Shown one piece after another: positions 1 through 6,932 of a stretch of DNA of 64,000 nucleotides. The notes under the pieces are model-generated. The model saw only the letters and a list, made by a program, of their open reading frames with translations, ran no database searches and was not told the DNA's origin. Origin of the DNA: Streptomyces rapamycinicus NRRL 5491 (GTDB lineage Bacteria > Actinomycetota > Actinomycetes > Streptomycetales > Streptomycetaceae); the NCBI RefSeq assembly GCF_024298965.1, contig NZ_CP085193.1, positions 8,370,001 to 8,434,000 of the forward strand, given 5' to 3'. Position numbers and translations under genes: made by a program. Numbering within the stretch: position 1 is the stretch's first letter; each line of letters begins with the position of its first letter.

Positions 1-75
1 GCTCTGGCGGTAGCGGTCGTGTGTCAGATCATCTTTTGGGCGCGCAGGTGAGCACGTCTGCCGCGTGGCATGGGT

Positions 76-142
76 GCGGCACCCCGCCCGAACGGGGTGC
101 CGCCGCCCGTCCGTTGCAGGCACATGATCAAGGAGAGGGATC
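76..142 (+). repeat. Leader module 1: GC-rich hairpin plus ribosome site
   Basis: An 11-bp perfect stem (76-86 with 93-103) is followed by TTGCAG and then AAGGAGAGGGATC directly before the ATG at 143. The same order (hairpin, TTGCAG, GGAGAGG, GATCATG) recurs before the genes at 647 and 1130. The stem may terminate upstream transcription or protect the mRNA 5' end. Confidence 0.6.
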
Positions 143-529
143 ATGCAGCTCATCAACGATGCCACCGCCTCCGTGGTCGAGCCGGGTTCCATGATTCACA
201 TGGTGTCGGGCCCCACCGCTGGCCAGGTGTGGCGCTTCGAGAGGGTCATCGACCACGCGACCGATGGGCACCGCGTGCACGTTACGCGGCCTCACCCGAA
301 GCTCGGACGCATCCACCGGGAGTACCACCCCCGCCTGTTCGGCTGCTCAGTGGCGATCGATGTCCACTGGTACGCCGATAAGCACCGTCTCCTGCGGGGC
401 CTGTACGTCGTGGCCTCCCAGACTGTGCTGTTGACGCTGGGCGGGATCATCGCCTGGCTGGTGGCCGAATACGGCAACGCGGAATGGGCCGGACTGCTGG
501 CCGCGCTCGGCGTACACGCTGACGGGTGA
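143..529 (+). CDS. Hypothetical membrane-anchored protein of the element
   Basis: A 128-residue protein of no family I recognise. The N-terminal two thirds are soluble (a small beta-rich region with 'GPTAGQVWRFERV' and 'HPKLGRIHREYHPRLFG'), and residues 84-110 form one hydrophobic segment (LYVVASQTVLLTLGGIIAWL) predicted to cross the membrane, leaving a short tail. The ATG is chosen because AAGGAGAGG lies seven bases upstream. It is the first complete gene of the plus-strand block. A role in surface exclusion or envelope interaction is possible but unsupported. Confidence 0.6.
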   Translation: MQLINDATASVVEPGSMIHMVSGPTAGQVWRFERVIDHATDGHRVHVTRPHPKLGRIHREYHPRLFGCSVAIDVHWYADKHRLLRGLYVVASQTVLLTLGGIIAWLVAEYGNAEWAGLLAALGVHADG

Positions 530-545
530 ACTGCTGGACCACAGG

Positions 546-646
546 GGCGCGCGTCCATGCCGGGACGCGCGCCTCCCGTGGTCTTGCAGCCCGCAAGACT
601 CCCGCCATGCCGGGCGGGACCGTGATCAGCATGGAGAGGACTGATC
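546..646 (+). repeat. Leader module 2: hairpin and repeated 5' leader
   Basis: An 11-bp perfect stem (546-556 with 563-573) precedes a stretch (583-646) that matches 1066-1129 closely: CTTGCAG, CGCAAGACTCCC, a short G/C hairpin, GGGAC, then GATCAGCATGGAGAGGACTG and ATCATG. GGAGAGG is the ribosome site for the gene at 647. Confidence 0.7.
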
Positions 647-1015
647 ATGGACACCCTGACCACGCCTGCCGTGGAATCCCTGTACGACGACCTGTTCCTG
701 AACGGCGGGTTCACGATCATGGCCCGTACGGACGGGAGCGCCTACGTGCCCACCGACGGGTACGCGGTGAGCCTCACCCCGACGCAGCACACCATCCCCG
801 CCACCGCTCCGTTCGACGCATTCGCGGACTTAATCCGCAGCGTTACGGCACGGTACGGGGCCGCGAACGGTCTGGGCGGGTGGCTGTCCGACGGAGTGAT
901 CTACATCGACCCGATCGAGATCATCCCCGATCAGCAGGCCGCGATCTTAGCTGGAAAGGAGCGAGAGCAACTGGCGATCTTCGACCTGGCCGCAGGTGCA
1001 GAGATGACGCTGTGA
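647..1015 (+). CDS. Hypothetical protein, element-specific
   Basis: A 122-residue acidic soluble protein with no recognised domain; 'LFLNGGFTIMARTDGS' and 'PTDGYAVSLTP' give it the look of a conserved plasmid protein. The start is fixed by GGAGAGGACTGATC immediately upstream. It carries two TTA leucine codons (830-832 and 947-949), so in a Streptomyces its translation would depend on the bldA tRNA. A rho-independent-type hairpin follows at 1033. Confidence 0.6.
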   Translation: MDTLTTPAVESLYDDLFLNGGFTIMARTDGSAYVPTDGYAVSLTPTQHTIPATAPFDAFADLIRSVTARYGAANGLGGWLSDGVIYIDPIEIIPDQQAAILAGKEREQLAIFDLAAGAEMTL

Positions 1016-1032
1016 CGGCCGGGTCACGGAAG

Positions 1033-1061
1033 GCGCATCCTCCGTCGAGGGTGCGCTTTTT
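1033..1061 (+). terminator. Rho-independent terminator
   Basis: Stem GCGCATCC (1033-1040) pairs with GGGTGCGC (1049-1056), including one G-T pair, with an 8-base loop, followed by five T (1057-1061). It lies 18 bases after the stop of the 647 gene and directly before leader module 3. Confidence 0.75.
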
Positions 1062-1065
1062 GGGC

Positions 1066-1129
1066 CTTGCAGTTCGCAAGACTCCCTCCCCGAGGGGTGG
1101 GACGGCGATCAGCATGGAGAGGACTGATC
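1066..1129 (+). repeat. Leader module 3: repeated 5' leader
   Basis: Near-copy of 583-646. CTTGCAGTTCGCAAGACTCCC is followed by a small hairpin (CCCTCCCC/GGGGTGGG), then GATCAGCATGGAGAGGACTG and ATCATG. The two copies share sequence before, within and after the ribosome site while the genes they serve are unrelated, so the leader itself was duplicated or selected. Confidence 0.7.
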
Positions 1130-1234
1130 ATGTGCAGGGGGATCACACCGCAGCGCATTTCCGAGGTCACGAGCCAGCTAGTCCACTGTCCGGACAGTCT
1201 GGACCGGGGGCCCGTACCTCTGAGGAGTGCGTGA
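1130..1234 (+). CDS. Putative 34-residue peptide behind leader 3
   Basis: A short frame begins at the ATG placed by the repeated leader (GGAGAGG nine bases upstream) and stops at 1234, four bases before the next start. It has two cysteines and no recognisable domain. Its start context is identical to that of the 647 gene. It could be a real small protein or a leader peptide coupled to the following gene, whose ribosome site lies inside this frame. Confidence 0.4.
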   Translation: MCRGITPQRISEVTSQLVHCPDSLDRGPVPLRSA

Positions 1235-1237
1235 CCC

Positions 1238-1411
1238 ATGAGCTCTGCCGCCAGGCTGCTCAAAGCCCAGAGCGTGATTGTCTGCTCGCTCGCTCCGTAC
1301 AAGGGCCGACCGGTGCAATACCGCCCCCGCCACCGGCACGACGCGCAGCCATGGGTGCTTGGGGCGTTCCGCTACAGCGGGCGGGAATGCCATGCCGTCA
1401 ACGGCAAATGA
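1238..1411 (+). CDS. Small hypothetical basic protein (57 aa)
   Basis: A 57-residue basic protein beginning MSSAARLLKAQSVIV and ending in an aromatic/cysteine segment (WVLGAFRYSGRECHAVNGK). GAGGAG at 1222-1227 is the likely ribosome site. No known domain. It lies four bases after the previous stop, which suggests translational coupling. Confidence 0.45.
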   Translation: MSSAARLLKAQSVIVCSLAPYKGRPVQYRPRHRHDAQPWVLGAFRYSGRECHAVNGK

Positions 1412-1629
1412 TCAGCCCTTGTGCCTCAGCCACTTCGCGCTCATGAAACCAGGACGCCGACGGTCCCGGCCAAGCCAGGGAGGCCGCCGGCTCTGACCAT
1501 CCGCCCGACAAGCGAGGGCCGCCAAGCGTCGCTCTCGGGGATGCCGCCCCGTGGCGTTCGCGTACCGAACGCGTCGCCTGGCGCCTTGGTGGCCCTCACG
1601 GTCCCGCATCGTTGGAGAGGACAGGACCT
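1412..1629. other. Spacer without a convincing gene
   Basis: Short frames exist on both strands but none has a good ribosome site or protein-like composition. The last bases (1612-1622) hold GGAGAGGACAGG, the ribosome site for the next gene and related to the leader modules. Confidence 0.4.
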
Positions 1630-2238
1630 GTGAAGAAGTTTGCCACGCACTCATGGGCCACGCGAGAGGCGCTGGCCCGCCACGAACCGTTCGACACCTA
1701 CGGCGCCTTCCGTGCCGTTGACGGGTACCACTTACCGTTCGGCAACCGGCTTCCGCCCCGCTGGCGCGATCAGTACATCGAGGACGCTGCCGAAGTCATG
1801 TTCACCGTCCTCAGCTACCGGACCCCGATCGCGTGGGTTTTGCGCTGTGGGGCCGTTGTCATCCCGAACGTGAAGTACTCGCGGACCACCTCGGGGCACC
1901 AGGCTCTGCTGTATGCCCTGCGCGAGTCTGCGCAGGGCCCGCTGGCCATTGCGGCACAAGAAGAGCGGCAGGAGGCCCGAGAGCGGGCCACACGGCGCCG
2001 TCAGGCGGCTGCCCGCGGCATCCCGCCCGATCCGGCAGTGGCCACCCCGGCTGAGGAACTCACGCGGTCCCTCATGCGTGACGATGCCGGTGCACTGGAC
2101 GGGTCCTCGGACATCGTGGCGCGGATCGATGACGTGCTGTCGCGGCGTGTGCCGGTCAACTCCGGTGAGGCCGCGATCTACAGCCCGCAGTATCTGGAGC
2201 GCAAGCAATACAACCGCGACCGGCAGGACGCGGCGTGA
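1630..2238 (+). CDS. Conserved phage/plasmid protein with SYxTPIAW and YSxTTSxHQ motifs
   Basis: A 202-residue protein. Its N-terminal half holds 'VLSYRTPIAWVLR' and 'VKYSRTTSGHQALLYAL', a pair of motifs I associate with a small uncharacterised family common in phages and plasmids, where they read roughly SYxTPIAW...YSxTTSxHQ. Biochemical function is unknown. The C-terminal half is charged and probably extended (RERATRRRQAAARG). GTG at 1630 is preferred to the in-frame TTG at 1612 because GGAGAGG overlaps the latter and sits at the right spacing for the former. It has a TTA codon at 1732-1734. Its stop overlaps the next start. Confidence 0.65.
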   Translation: MKKFATHSWATREALARHEPFDTYGAFRAVDGYHLPFGNRLPPRWRDQYIEDAAEVMFTVLSYRTPIAWVLRCGAVVIPNVKYSRTTSGHQALLYALRESAQGPLAIAAQEERQEARERATRRRQAAARGIPPDPAVATPAEELTRSLMRDDAGALDGSSDIVARIDDVLSRRVPVNSGEAAIYSPQYLERKQYNRDRQDAA

Positions 2239-2639
2239 TCATGAGCTACGCGATCGAAATCACCCGCAGCGTCGTGAGCTACCGCACCCCGACAGGCGTC
2301 ACCCCGACCGACGGGCGATACGGCGGTGAGTGGATGGAGGGGGAGAGCAGACTCATCGAATCGCCGTCCACGGTGTGCGAGGCGTACGACGGGTGCGACG
2401 CCGAATGGTGGGAGGGCGACGTGATCGCTTGGGCCGTCGACAGAATCGACCGGACCGGCGTGACCGACCCGTCCGCCTATCCGATCGGCGACGCCGTACC
2501 CGAGCACGCGTGGCTCCACGGCCAGTACGAGGACCTATACGAAGGCGACGCGAAGGTCACCGAAACGTCCGTACGGCTCACCGGCGACTGGTCCCCGCAG
2601 CAGCGGGCCAAGGTGTTCAACAAGGTGAGCCACCTGTGA
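2235..2639 (+). CDS. Hypothetical acidic protein
   Basis: A 134-residue, strongly acidic, tryptophan-rich protein ('CDAEWWEGDVIAWAVDRIDR', 'PEHAWLHGQYEDLYEGDAKV'). GTG at 2235 overlaps the preceding TGA and has AGGA seven bases upstream; ATG at 2241 is the alternative. Its acidity is compatible with a DNA mimic, but no family is recognised and that role is only speculation. Confidence 0.55.
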   Translation: MIMSYAIEITRSVVSYRTPTGVTPTDGRYGGEWMEGESRLIESPSTVCEAYDGCDAEWWEGDVIAWAVDRIDRTGVTDPSAYPIGDAVPEHAWLHGQYEDLYEGDAKVTETSVRLTGDWSPQQRAKVFNKVSHL

Positions 2640-2700
2640 CCACGGCACTCAGACATCGGAGAGCCACACGCCCCCGACTCGTTCCCAGAAGGGAGAAGTA

Positions 2701-2958
2701 ATGACCGCAATCAGCAGGGACTTCGCGACCGAAGCCAACCTGAACGCGTTGTTCTGGCCAGCAGATTCGGAGGACCCGACCACTCTCCCATCGATCCAAG
2801 TCGGCGGGGTTCAGGTCTTCGTCTACGTGGACCCTTGCAGCGCTTCACTACGGGTGTCTGTCCACCTCGATGAAACTGCCCCCGAGCTGCTGACCGAAAA
2901 GGAGACGGTCCGCATGCAGATCAACGTCGGGGACAACGATGTCTTCGTCGCGCACTGA
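2701..2958 (+). CDS. Hypothetical small protein
   Basis: An 85-residue acidic protein with the look of a small beta-sandwich (alternating hydrophobics in 'IQVGGVQVFVYVDPCSASLRV'). AGAAGGGAGAAGTA precedes the ATG. No known domain. It is followed by a strong hairpin at 3015. Confidence 0.55.
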   Translation: MTAISRDFATEANLNALFWPADSEDPTTLPSIQVGGVQVFVYVDPCSASLRVSVHLDETAPELLTEKETVRMQINVGDNDVFVAH

Positions 2959-3014
2959 GTCGCCCAAGGACTCCCGCACCTCCTCCACTCTCCCCTGAGG
3001 GGGTGCGGGGCTAC

Positions 3015-3050
3015 GCCGGGGGCGCCGTCATGTCGGGCGGCGCCCCCGGC
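3015..3050 (+). other. Perfect 12-bp GC-rich hairpin
   Basis: GCCGGGGGCGCC (3015-3026) pairs perfectly with GGCGCCCCCGGC (3039-3050) around a 12-base loop. No T-run follows, so it is either a terminator of the weaker actinomycete type or a stabilising 5' structure for the 3082 gene. Confidence 0.6.
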
Positions 3051-3081
3051 ATTCACGACCTGAGAGGAGACGAGCAAGACC

Positions 3082-3360
3082 ATGAACAACGAGGGGATGG
3101 AGGAGTTAGCGGAGTCGGGGGAGCTGACCAAGATCAGCGTCGAGCTGACCGTAACCGAGGTGGCGACCTACGACTTCCCGATCACCCTTGAAGTCCCAGC
3201 CGATGTCGCCGATGACATCGAGGCTCTCAAGGGCCACGTGGCCGAGCACGAAGATCTATGGCTGGACGACCTGCCGATTGACGGAAGCAACGACTACGTG
3301 GCCGTTAACGAACGCGACGTAGATGACGTCAAGCTTCTTCCGCTGGACAAAGCAGCCTGA
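3082..3360 (+). CDS. Hypothetical acidic protein
   Basis: A 92-residue acidic protein with a central beta-rich stretch (ISVELTVTEVATYDFPITLEV) and an acidic helix after it. GAGGAGACGAGCAAGACC precedes the ATG. TTA codon at 3106-3108. No family recognised. The 278 bases that follow (3361-3638) contain nothing I can identify. Confidence 0.55.
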   Translation: MNNEGMEELAESGELTKISVELTVTEVATYDFPITLEVPADVADDIEALKGHVAEHEDLWLDDLPIDGSNDYVAVNERDVDDVKLLPLDKAA

Positions 3361-3638
3361 TCGCAGCGACCGCGTTCGGAAGGCGCTGACTCACTTCGAC
3401 GCGTCGCAGTAGGAACCGGCCCAAGAACAGCGTGGGGAGGAGCCCCGGGACTTCACCGTCACCGTAGTCGGACCCGAGCGCTGACCATGTGGCCGCAACT
3501 GAACTCACACTCCGGGCTTCCCGCTTGTGGACAGTAGCTACCACTGGAACGACCGGCACCCGAGAGCGCAGCCGCTCTCACTCGATTGCTGGCTGGAAAC
3601 CTCCTTCCCCTGATGACACGTTTCAAAGGAGTACCGCC

Positions 3639-3998
3639 ATGAGGCACACCGGACCGCTTCTGAAGCCTCCTTTCATCACCCAGGACAACGTCCTCAAGTC
3701 GACCTCCCCGGAACGGGGACTGTCCCACCTCCTCACCACGCTTCAGTGGCTGGAAGAGCGCGACTACTTCGCGGGCGAGGACGGCTGGGCACGCTTCGAC
3801 ATCGACTTGGCCCCCCTCCTCGTCGGGGATATCGTCTCCGATCTTCTTTCTTACGCACACGAGGCCGGAGGGCTCGCTGCGATGCGCCGCGCCGTTGAGG
3901 AAGCGGTCGAGCAGCTCGCCACCGACCTTGAACTCGAAGCGGACAACGAGGCAGAGCCGATGCTCCAGGAACTGGCCATGAGCACTACCAGCGTGTGA
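3639..3998 (+). CDS. Hypothetical protein
   Basis: A 119-residue protein starting MRHTGPLLKPPF, with a helical C-terminal half (AMRRAVEEAVEQLATDLELEA). The ATG is preceded by AAAGGAGTACCGCC. A longer frame extends upstream but lacks a ribosome site and has non-coding composition. No known domain. Confidence 0.5.
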   Translation: MRHTGPLLKPPFITQDNVLKSTSPERGLSHLLTTLQWLEERDYFAGEDGWARFDIDLAPLLVGDIVSDLLSYAHEAGGLAAMRRAVEEAVEQLATDLELEADNEAEPMLQELAMSTTSV

Positions 3999-4274
3999 CG
4001 ATCCCGATCGCCGAACCACAATGAGTGATGTCGGCCAAGCCTGACGAAACAGCGACAAGCACGCCGACCCGGGCCTGTCCAGGCGCGCGAACGAACGCGC
4101 CGTACGTCCATACACGGGTCAGGCAGGCCCATACGCAGGGCCTGGATTCCCCGAACGTCGGCTATCGCTCTGGGAGTCCATAGCCATCTTGCGGACCGCT
4201 ACCTACGCCTCCGGTAGCGGTCCGTTGCTATGCACCCTTCGCCGCACAACAAACAATATTCGAGGTCTTTTGCC

Positions 4275-4754
4275 ATGAGTATCGCTAGCCGTGCCGCATC
4301 CGCCCACGAACAACTGCGGCGGCACTCGACCCATCCACTGATACCCGACAGCAAGGCGGCTGACATCGCGAAGGCCGCCGCCCGCCTGGCGGCGTTGCTG
4401 GGAATCGATCCTGCGTATGTGCAGCCGAACCGAAGCTGGAATTCCCTTGAGCTGCCTCTTGCGCCGCTCACTCTCCATGCGAGCGACCCGGACGATGAAC
4501 AGCAGGTCTACACCTTCTCCTACCGCGATCCGCTCTACGACGACGAACCGTTTTTCCTGCTGGGGCCATGTCCAGTCTGCGATGCCATGGTGCCGCTCGC
4601 CGAAGTTCGCAGCTTGGCAGACCTCGGGACCTTCCTGAGCCAAGGGCCCGCACCTCTGCTGGACAACAGGATGCTGCCCGGAAGCTACCCAGATGAGTTC
4701 GACCGGGATCCCGCCCATTCCTCGAACTGCCCGTTCCGGGAAGGGGAGAGCTGA
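4275..4754 (+). CDS. Conserved hypothetical protein with CxxC...HxxxxC putative zinc site
   Basis: A 159-residue protein. An N-terminal helical region is followed by 'YTFSYRDPLYDDEPFFLLGPCPVC' and a C-terminal 'AHSSNCPF'. C99, C102, H148 and C152 could bind one zinc ion. Such proteins are frequent next to conjugation genes in actinomycetes, but I know no assigned function. The ATG is chosen over an upstream in-frame ATG because GAGG lies nine bases before it; the site is weak. Confidence 0.55.
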   Translation: MSIASRAASAHEQLRRHSTHPLIPDSKAADIAKAAARLAALLGIDPAYVQPNRSWNSLELPLAPLTLHASDPDDEQQVYTFSYRDPLYDDEPFFLLGPCPVCDAMVPLAEVRSLADLGTFLSQGPAPLLDNRMLPGSYPDEFDRDPAHSSNCPFREGES

Positions 4755-4878
4755 TTGCCAATCATGTCGGAGGTTGCCGACTCAAGATCGGTAATCGGGT
4801 ACTTTTGGACGTCGTATTTGGGTGAGCGGCAAGTTTTTGGTCGTTCTCGCGATACCTATTCTCGGAGGGAGGCGCGCC

Positions 4879-5523
4879 GTGATCTCCATCAAAGCATTTG
4901 GCGAGACACGTGAGCATTACATTGGCAACATCATCTCCGTATGGCGGGCTGCCACTCCAGAGCAGATGCAGCGCGGACGAAAGTGGTACCACGTCGCGAA
5001 TGAACTGGCCTCGCTGATCACGGACGGGGACGCACGTACTGGCGCTGGTGTGATCGCCGCGCTGTCCGCAAATAGATCGTGGTCGGAGAACTGCCGCTTA
5101 GCTCGCCAAGCATATGAGACCGGTAGGCCCGTCGGTCACTTTCAAGATGCCCTGACCAAGGTCGCCAAGATAATGGCTGGCGCGGACCCTGCGGAAGTGC
5201 TGCCCATGGAGCGGAAGACAGGAATGTTTTTCCGCTGTATCGCCGACCCTTCTGATCCCGATGCAGTCGTAATAGACAGGCATGCTCACGATGTCGCGGT
5301 GGGAGAAACGTATGGGAATCGCGACCGAGGTCTGGGCAGCGCCGGCCGGTACGCACTGCTGGCCCACTGCTACCGCGAAGCCGCGCTGCGGCTCGGTGAG
5401 CTGCCGAGCATCGTGCAGTCCGTCACCTGGGTTGTCCACACCGAACGCATCGCAGGTACCGGTACGCGTGCCTTTGAAGGCCGCAGGACTGCTGCTGTAT
5501 CCGGCACATGCTGGGGCCCGTAG
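4879..5523 (+). CDS. Conserved actinophage/plasmid protein, function unknown
   Basis: A 214-residue protein of a family found in actinophages and mobile elements (recalled as a DUF family, name uncertain). It has a helical N-terminal part ('MQRGRKWYHVANELASLITDG'), a central 'ALSANRSWSENCRLAR' segment and a conserved 'DPDAVVIDRHAHDVAVG' block that resembles a metal or nucleotide site. GTG at 4879 is chosen because GGAGGGAGG lies eight bases upstream. TTA codon at 5098-5100. Its TAG stop (5521-5523) coincides with bases 8-10 of the tRNA-like element that begins at 5514. Confidence 0.6.
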   Translation: MISIKAFGETREHYIGNIISVWRAATPEQMQRGRKWYHVANELASLITDGDARTGAGVIAALSANRSWSENCRLARQAYETGRPVGHFQDALTKVAKIMAGADPAEVLPMERKTGMFFRCIADPSDPDAVVIDRHAHDVAVGETYGNRDRGLGSAGRYALLAHCYREAALRLGELPSIVQSVTWVVHTERIAGTGTRAFEGRRTAAVSGTCWGP

Positions 5524-5572
5524 CTCAGTGGCAGAGCGTGCGTCTTAAAACGCCCGAGACGGGGACACGCAC
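5514..5572 (+). tRNA. tRNA-like remnant, anticodon probably UAA (Leu)
   Basis: Bases 5514-5520 (GGGCCCG) look like a 5' acceptor strand, followed by TA and a perfect D-arm (GCTC AGTGGCA GAGC, 5523-5537). The following arm ends in CTTAAAA (5544-5550), placing TAA at 5546-5548, but its stem pairs poorly (G-C pairs around an 8-base loop, or a 6-base loop). No T-arm and no matching 3' acceptor strand follow, so this is probably a decayed gene. The anticodon would read UUA, the codon of bldA in Streptomyces. Confidence 0.4.
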
Positions 5573-5855
5573 CTGTACCTCGCCGTGAGTGCCGACGGCT
5601 ACAGCATCCGTATGGGTACCGGAACGTCTCGCGCCTGATCGGCTGCCACAGGCATGCTCGTTCATGACGCCCGAATAAATTTCGAGCGTGATCGGTAATT
5701 GAGCGCATCTCGGGGCCGTATATAGGTAGGAATCATTCGCGCGGGTCGAAATCATCGAGGGCACACTGCCTGGACAGATTCGTTCAGGCAGATCCTGAAA
5801 CATCTAATGCCCTGATGTCCTCGACTCCTTCCTCTCTGACACTGGAGGTAACTCA
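5573..5855. other. Spacer without a gene
   Basis: About 280 bases, AT-richer than the surroundings, with no coding-like frame and no clear terminator. It ends with GGAGGTAACTCA, the ribosome site for the TTG-initiated gene at 5856. Confidence 0.4.
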
Positions 5856-6398
5856 TTGAGCACCCGTGGTTTTCTCGGCTTCGTGGTCGATGGACAGAAG
5901 AAGATCGCATACAACCAGCACGACAGCGCTCCTGCTGGCCTCGGAACCGCCGTGATGGCATGGGCAGAGCGCGCAGACCTTGAGACAGCCCGAAGGCTGG
6001 CGCGTGAATTGCGTGTTGTGACCGATGGCGACGCACCGACCGCAGAGGAGATCGAGCGGTTGAAGCCGTACACCGACGATCTTGAGCACGTCGGCCGGGA
6101 GGGGCCGACGTGGGACGAACTGCTGTGGAAGACACAAGGGGATCCGCTAACCATTCTCACCTGTGGATACGTTGCGGATGCCACGGCTTTCGCCGTGTGC
6201 TTCGCCGAGTGGGGCTACCTCGTGAACTTCGATTCTGGTGAATTGGAGGTCTATCGGGGTCGGCAGAGTGCGCCTCACCACGATGGTCGGTTCGCCAACC
6301 ATGCCCCGTTCCAAGAGACCCTCTGGCCTGTCCGGCTGGTGGCGACGTTTCCGCTCGGCCACGCCGACTATGGCGCGCTTCAGGCGCTTGGCGCCTGA
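5856..6398 (+). CDS. Conserved phage/plasmid protein (xTRGFxGFVVDG family)
   Basis: A 180-residue protein opening with 'STRGFLGFVVDGQKKIAYNQHDS', which I recognise as typical of a family in actinophages and plasmids where the same segment reads GFxxDGxxKxxYNxxDSyPxGLG. Function unknown. It starts at TTG, supported by GGAGGTAACTCA directly upstream. The middle is helical and acidic; 'ADATAFAVCFAEWGYLVNFDSGELEVYRG' is the second conserved block. Confidence 0.6.
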   Translation: MSTRGFLGFVVDGQKKIAYNQHDSAPAGLGTAVMAWAERADLETARRLARELRVVTDGDAPTAEEIERLKPYTDDLEHVGREGPTWDELLWKTQGDPLTILTCGYVADATAFAVCFAEWGYLVNFDSGELEVYRGRQSAPHHDGRFANHAPFQETLWPVRLVATFPLGHADYGALQALGA

Positions 6399-6528
6399 TA
6401 GCCGCCTCTCTCCGCTCAGGCCCTTGCAGTCGAGGATCGACACCGGGCTGTGAATCAGCCGCCCGACTGCCGCCTCCTCAATTTCCAGACCAGCGGCCAG
6501 GCCTCCGTCCTGGGCTTGGCCGCTCTCA

Positions 6529-6565
6529 GGGCCGCGCTTCGCCCGCCCCTGGCGGAGCGCGGCCC
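6529..6565 (+). other. 10-bp GC-rich hairpin upstream of the tRNA
   Basis: GGGCCGCGCT (6529-6538) pairs with AGCGCGGCCC (6556-6565). It ends nine bases before the tRNA gene and could end transcription from the 5856 gene or be a processing structure. Confidence 0.5.
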
Positions 6566-6574
6566 GCACACTCG

Positions 6575-6649
6575 GGTTGCGTAGCTCAGGTGGTAGAGCG
6601 CCGGTCTTATAAGCCGATGCGGTCGCGGGTTCGAGTCCCGCGGCAACCA
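6575..6649 (+). tRNA. tRNA-Ile, anticodon UAU
   Basis: A complete cloverleaf. Acceptor GGTTGCG (6575-6581) pairs with GGCAACC (6642-6648) except at one position; D-arm GCTC/GAGC; anticodon loop CTTATAA with TAT at 6608-6610; T-arm GCGGG-TTCGAGT-CCCGC; discriminator A at 6649. The anticodon arm is weak (one mismatch and one G-T pair). UAU should read AUA. Most bacteria read AUA with a lysidine-modified CAU tRNA, so a UAU tRNA is unusual. The gene just downstream (6933) contains AUA codons. Confidence 0.8.
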
Positions 6650-6932
6650 CTCCGGACCAGGAAAATCCGATCGGAACACCAATTGTGTACTGACTTCGCT
6701 GTTGAGCGCGTATGAGCAGCAGACCAGCCGCTGGCCGGTCCCAGTGCTCGAAGAACCCGCACTGGTCGACCGGATCGGTGACAAGAGCGGCTGGTACAAC
6801 CTGCGTTGCGGCTGTCGGATGTGGGCTGGATCCACATGGTCGACGCCCGCGAGTCGTGCGCCGAGATGAACAGGCTCCGGCACGCATACCTGTCGAGGGT
6901 GCCGTACGTCGCCATTCGAAAGGAGGACATAC
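6650..6932 (+). other. Spacer with a possible broken small gene
   Basis: A frame from TTG at 6702 to 6869 (55 residues, including 'EEPALVDRIGDKSGWYNLRCGC') has protein-like composition. A second frame, shifted, continues near 6820 with 'WIHMVDARESCAEMNRLRHAYL'. They may be parts of one frameshifted gene. No ribosome site supports the TTG. GAAAGGAGG at its end belongs to the next gene. Confidence 0.25.

Noticed and set aside
5514..5572. Functional tRNA-Leu(UAA)
   Set aside because: The T-arm and 3' acceptor strand are missing and the anticodon stem is poorly paired, so only a remnant is claimed.
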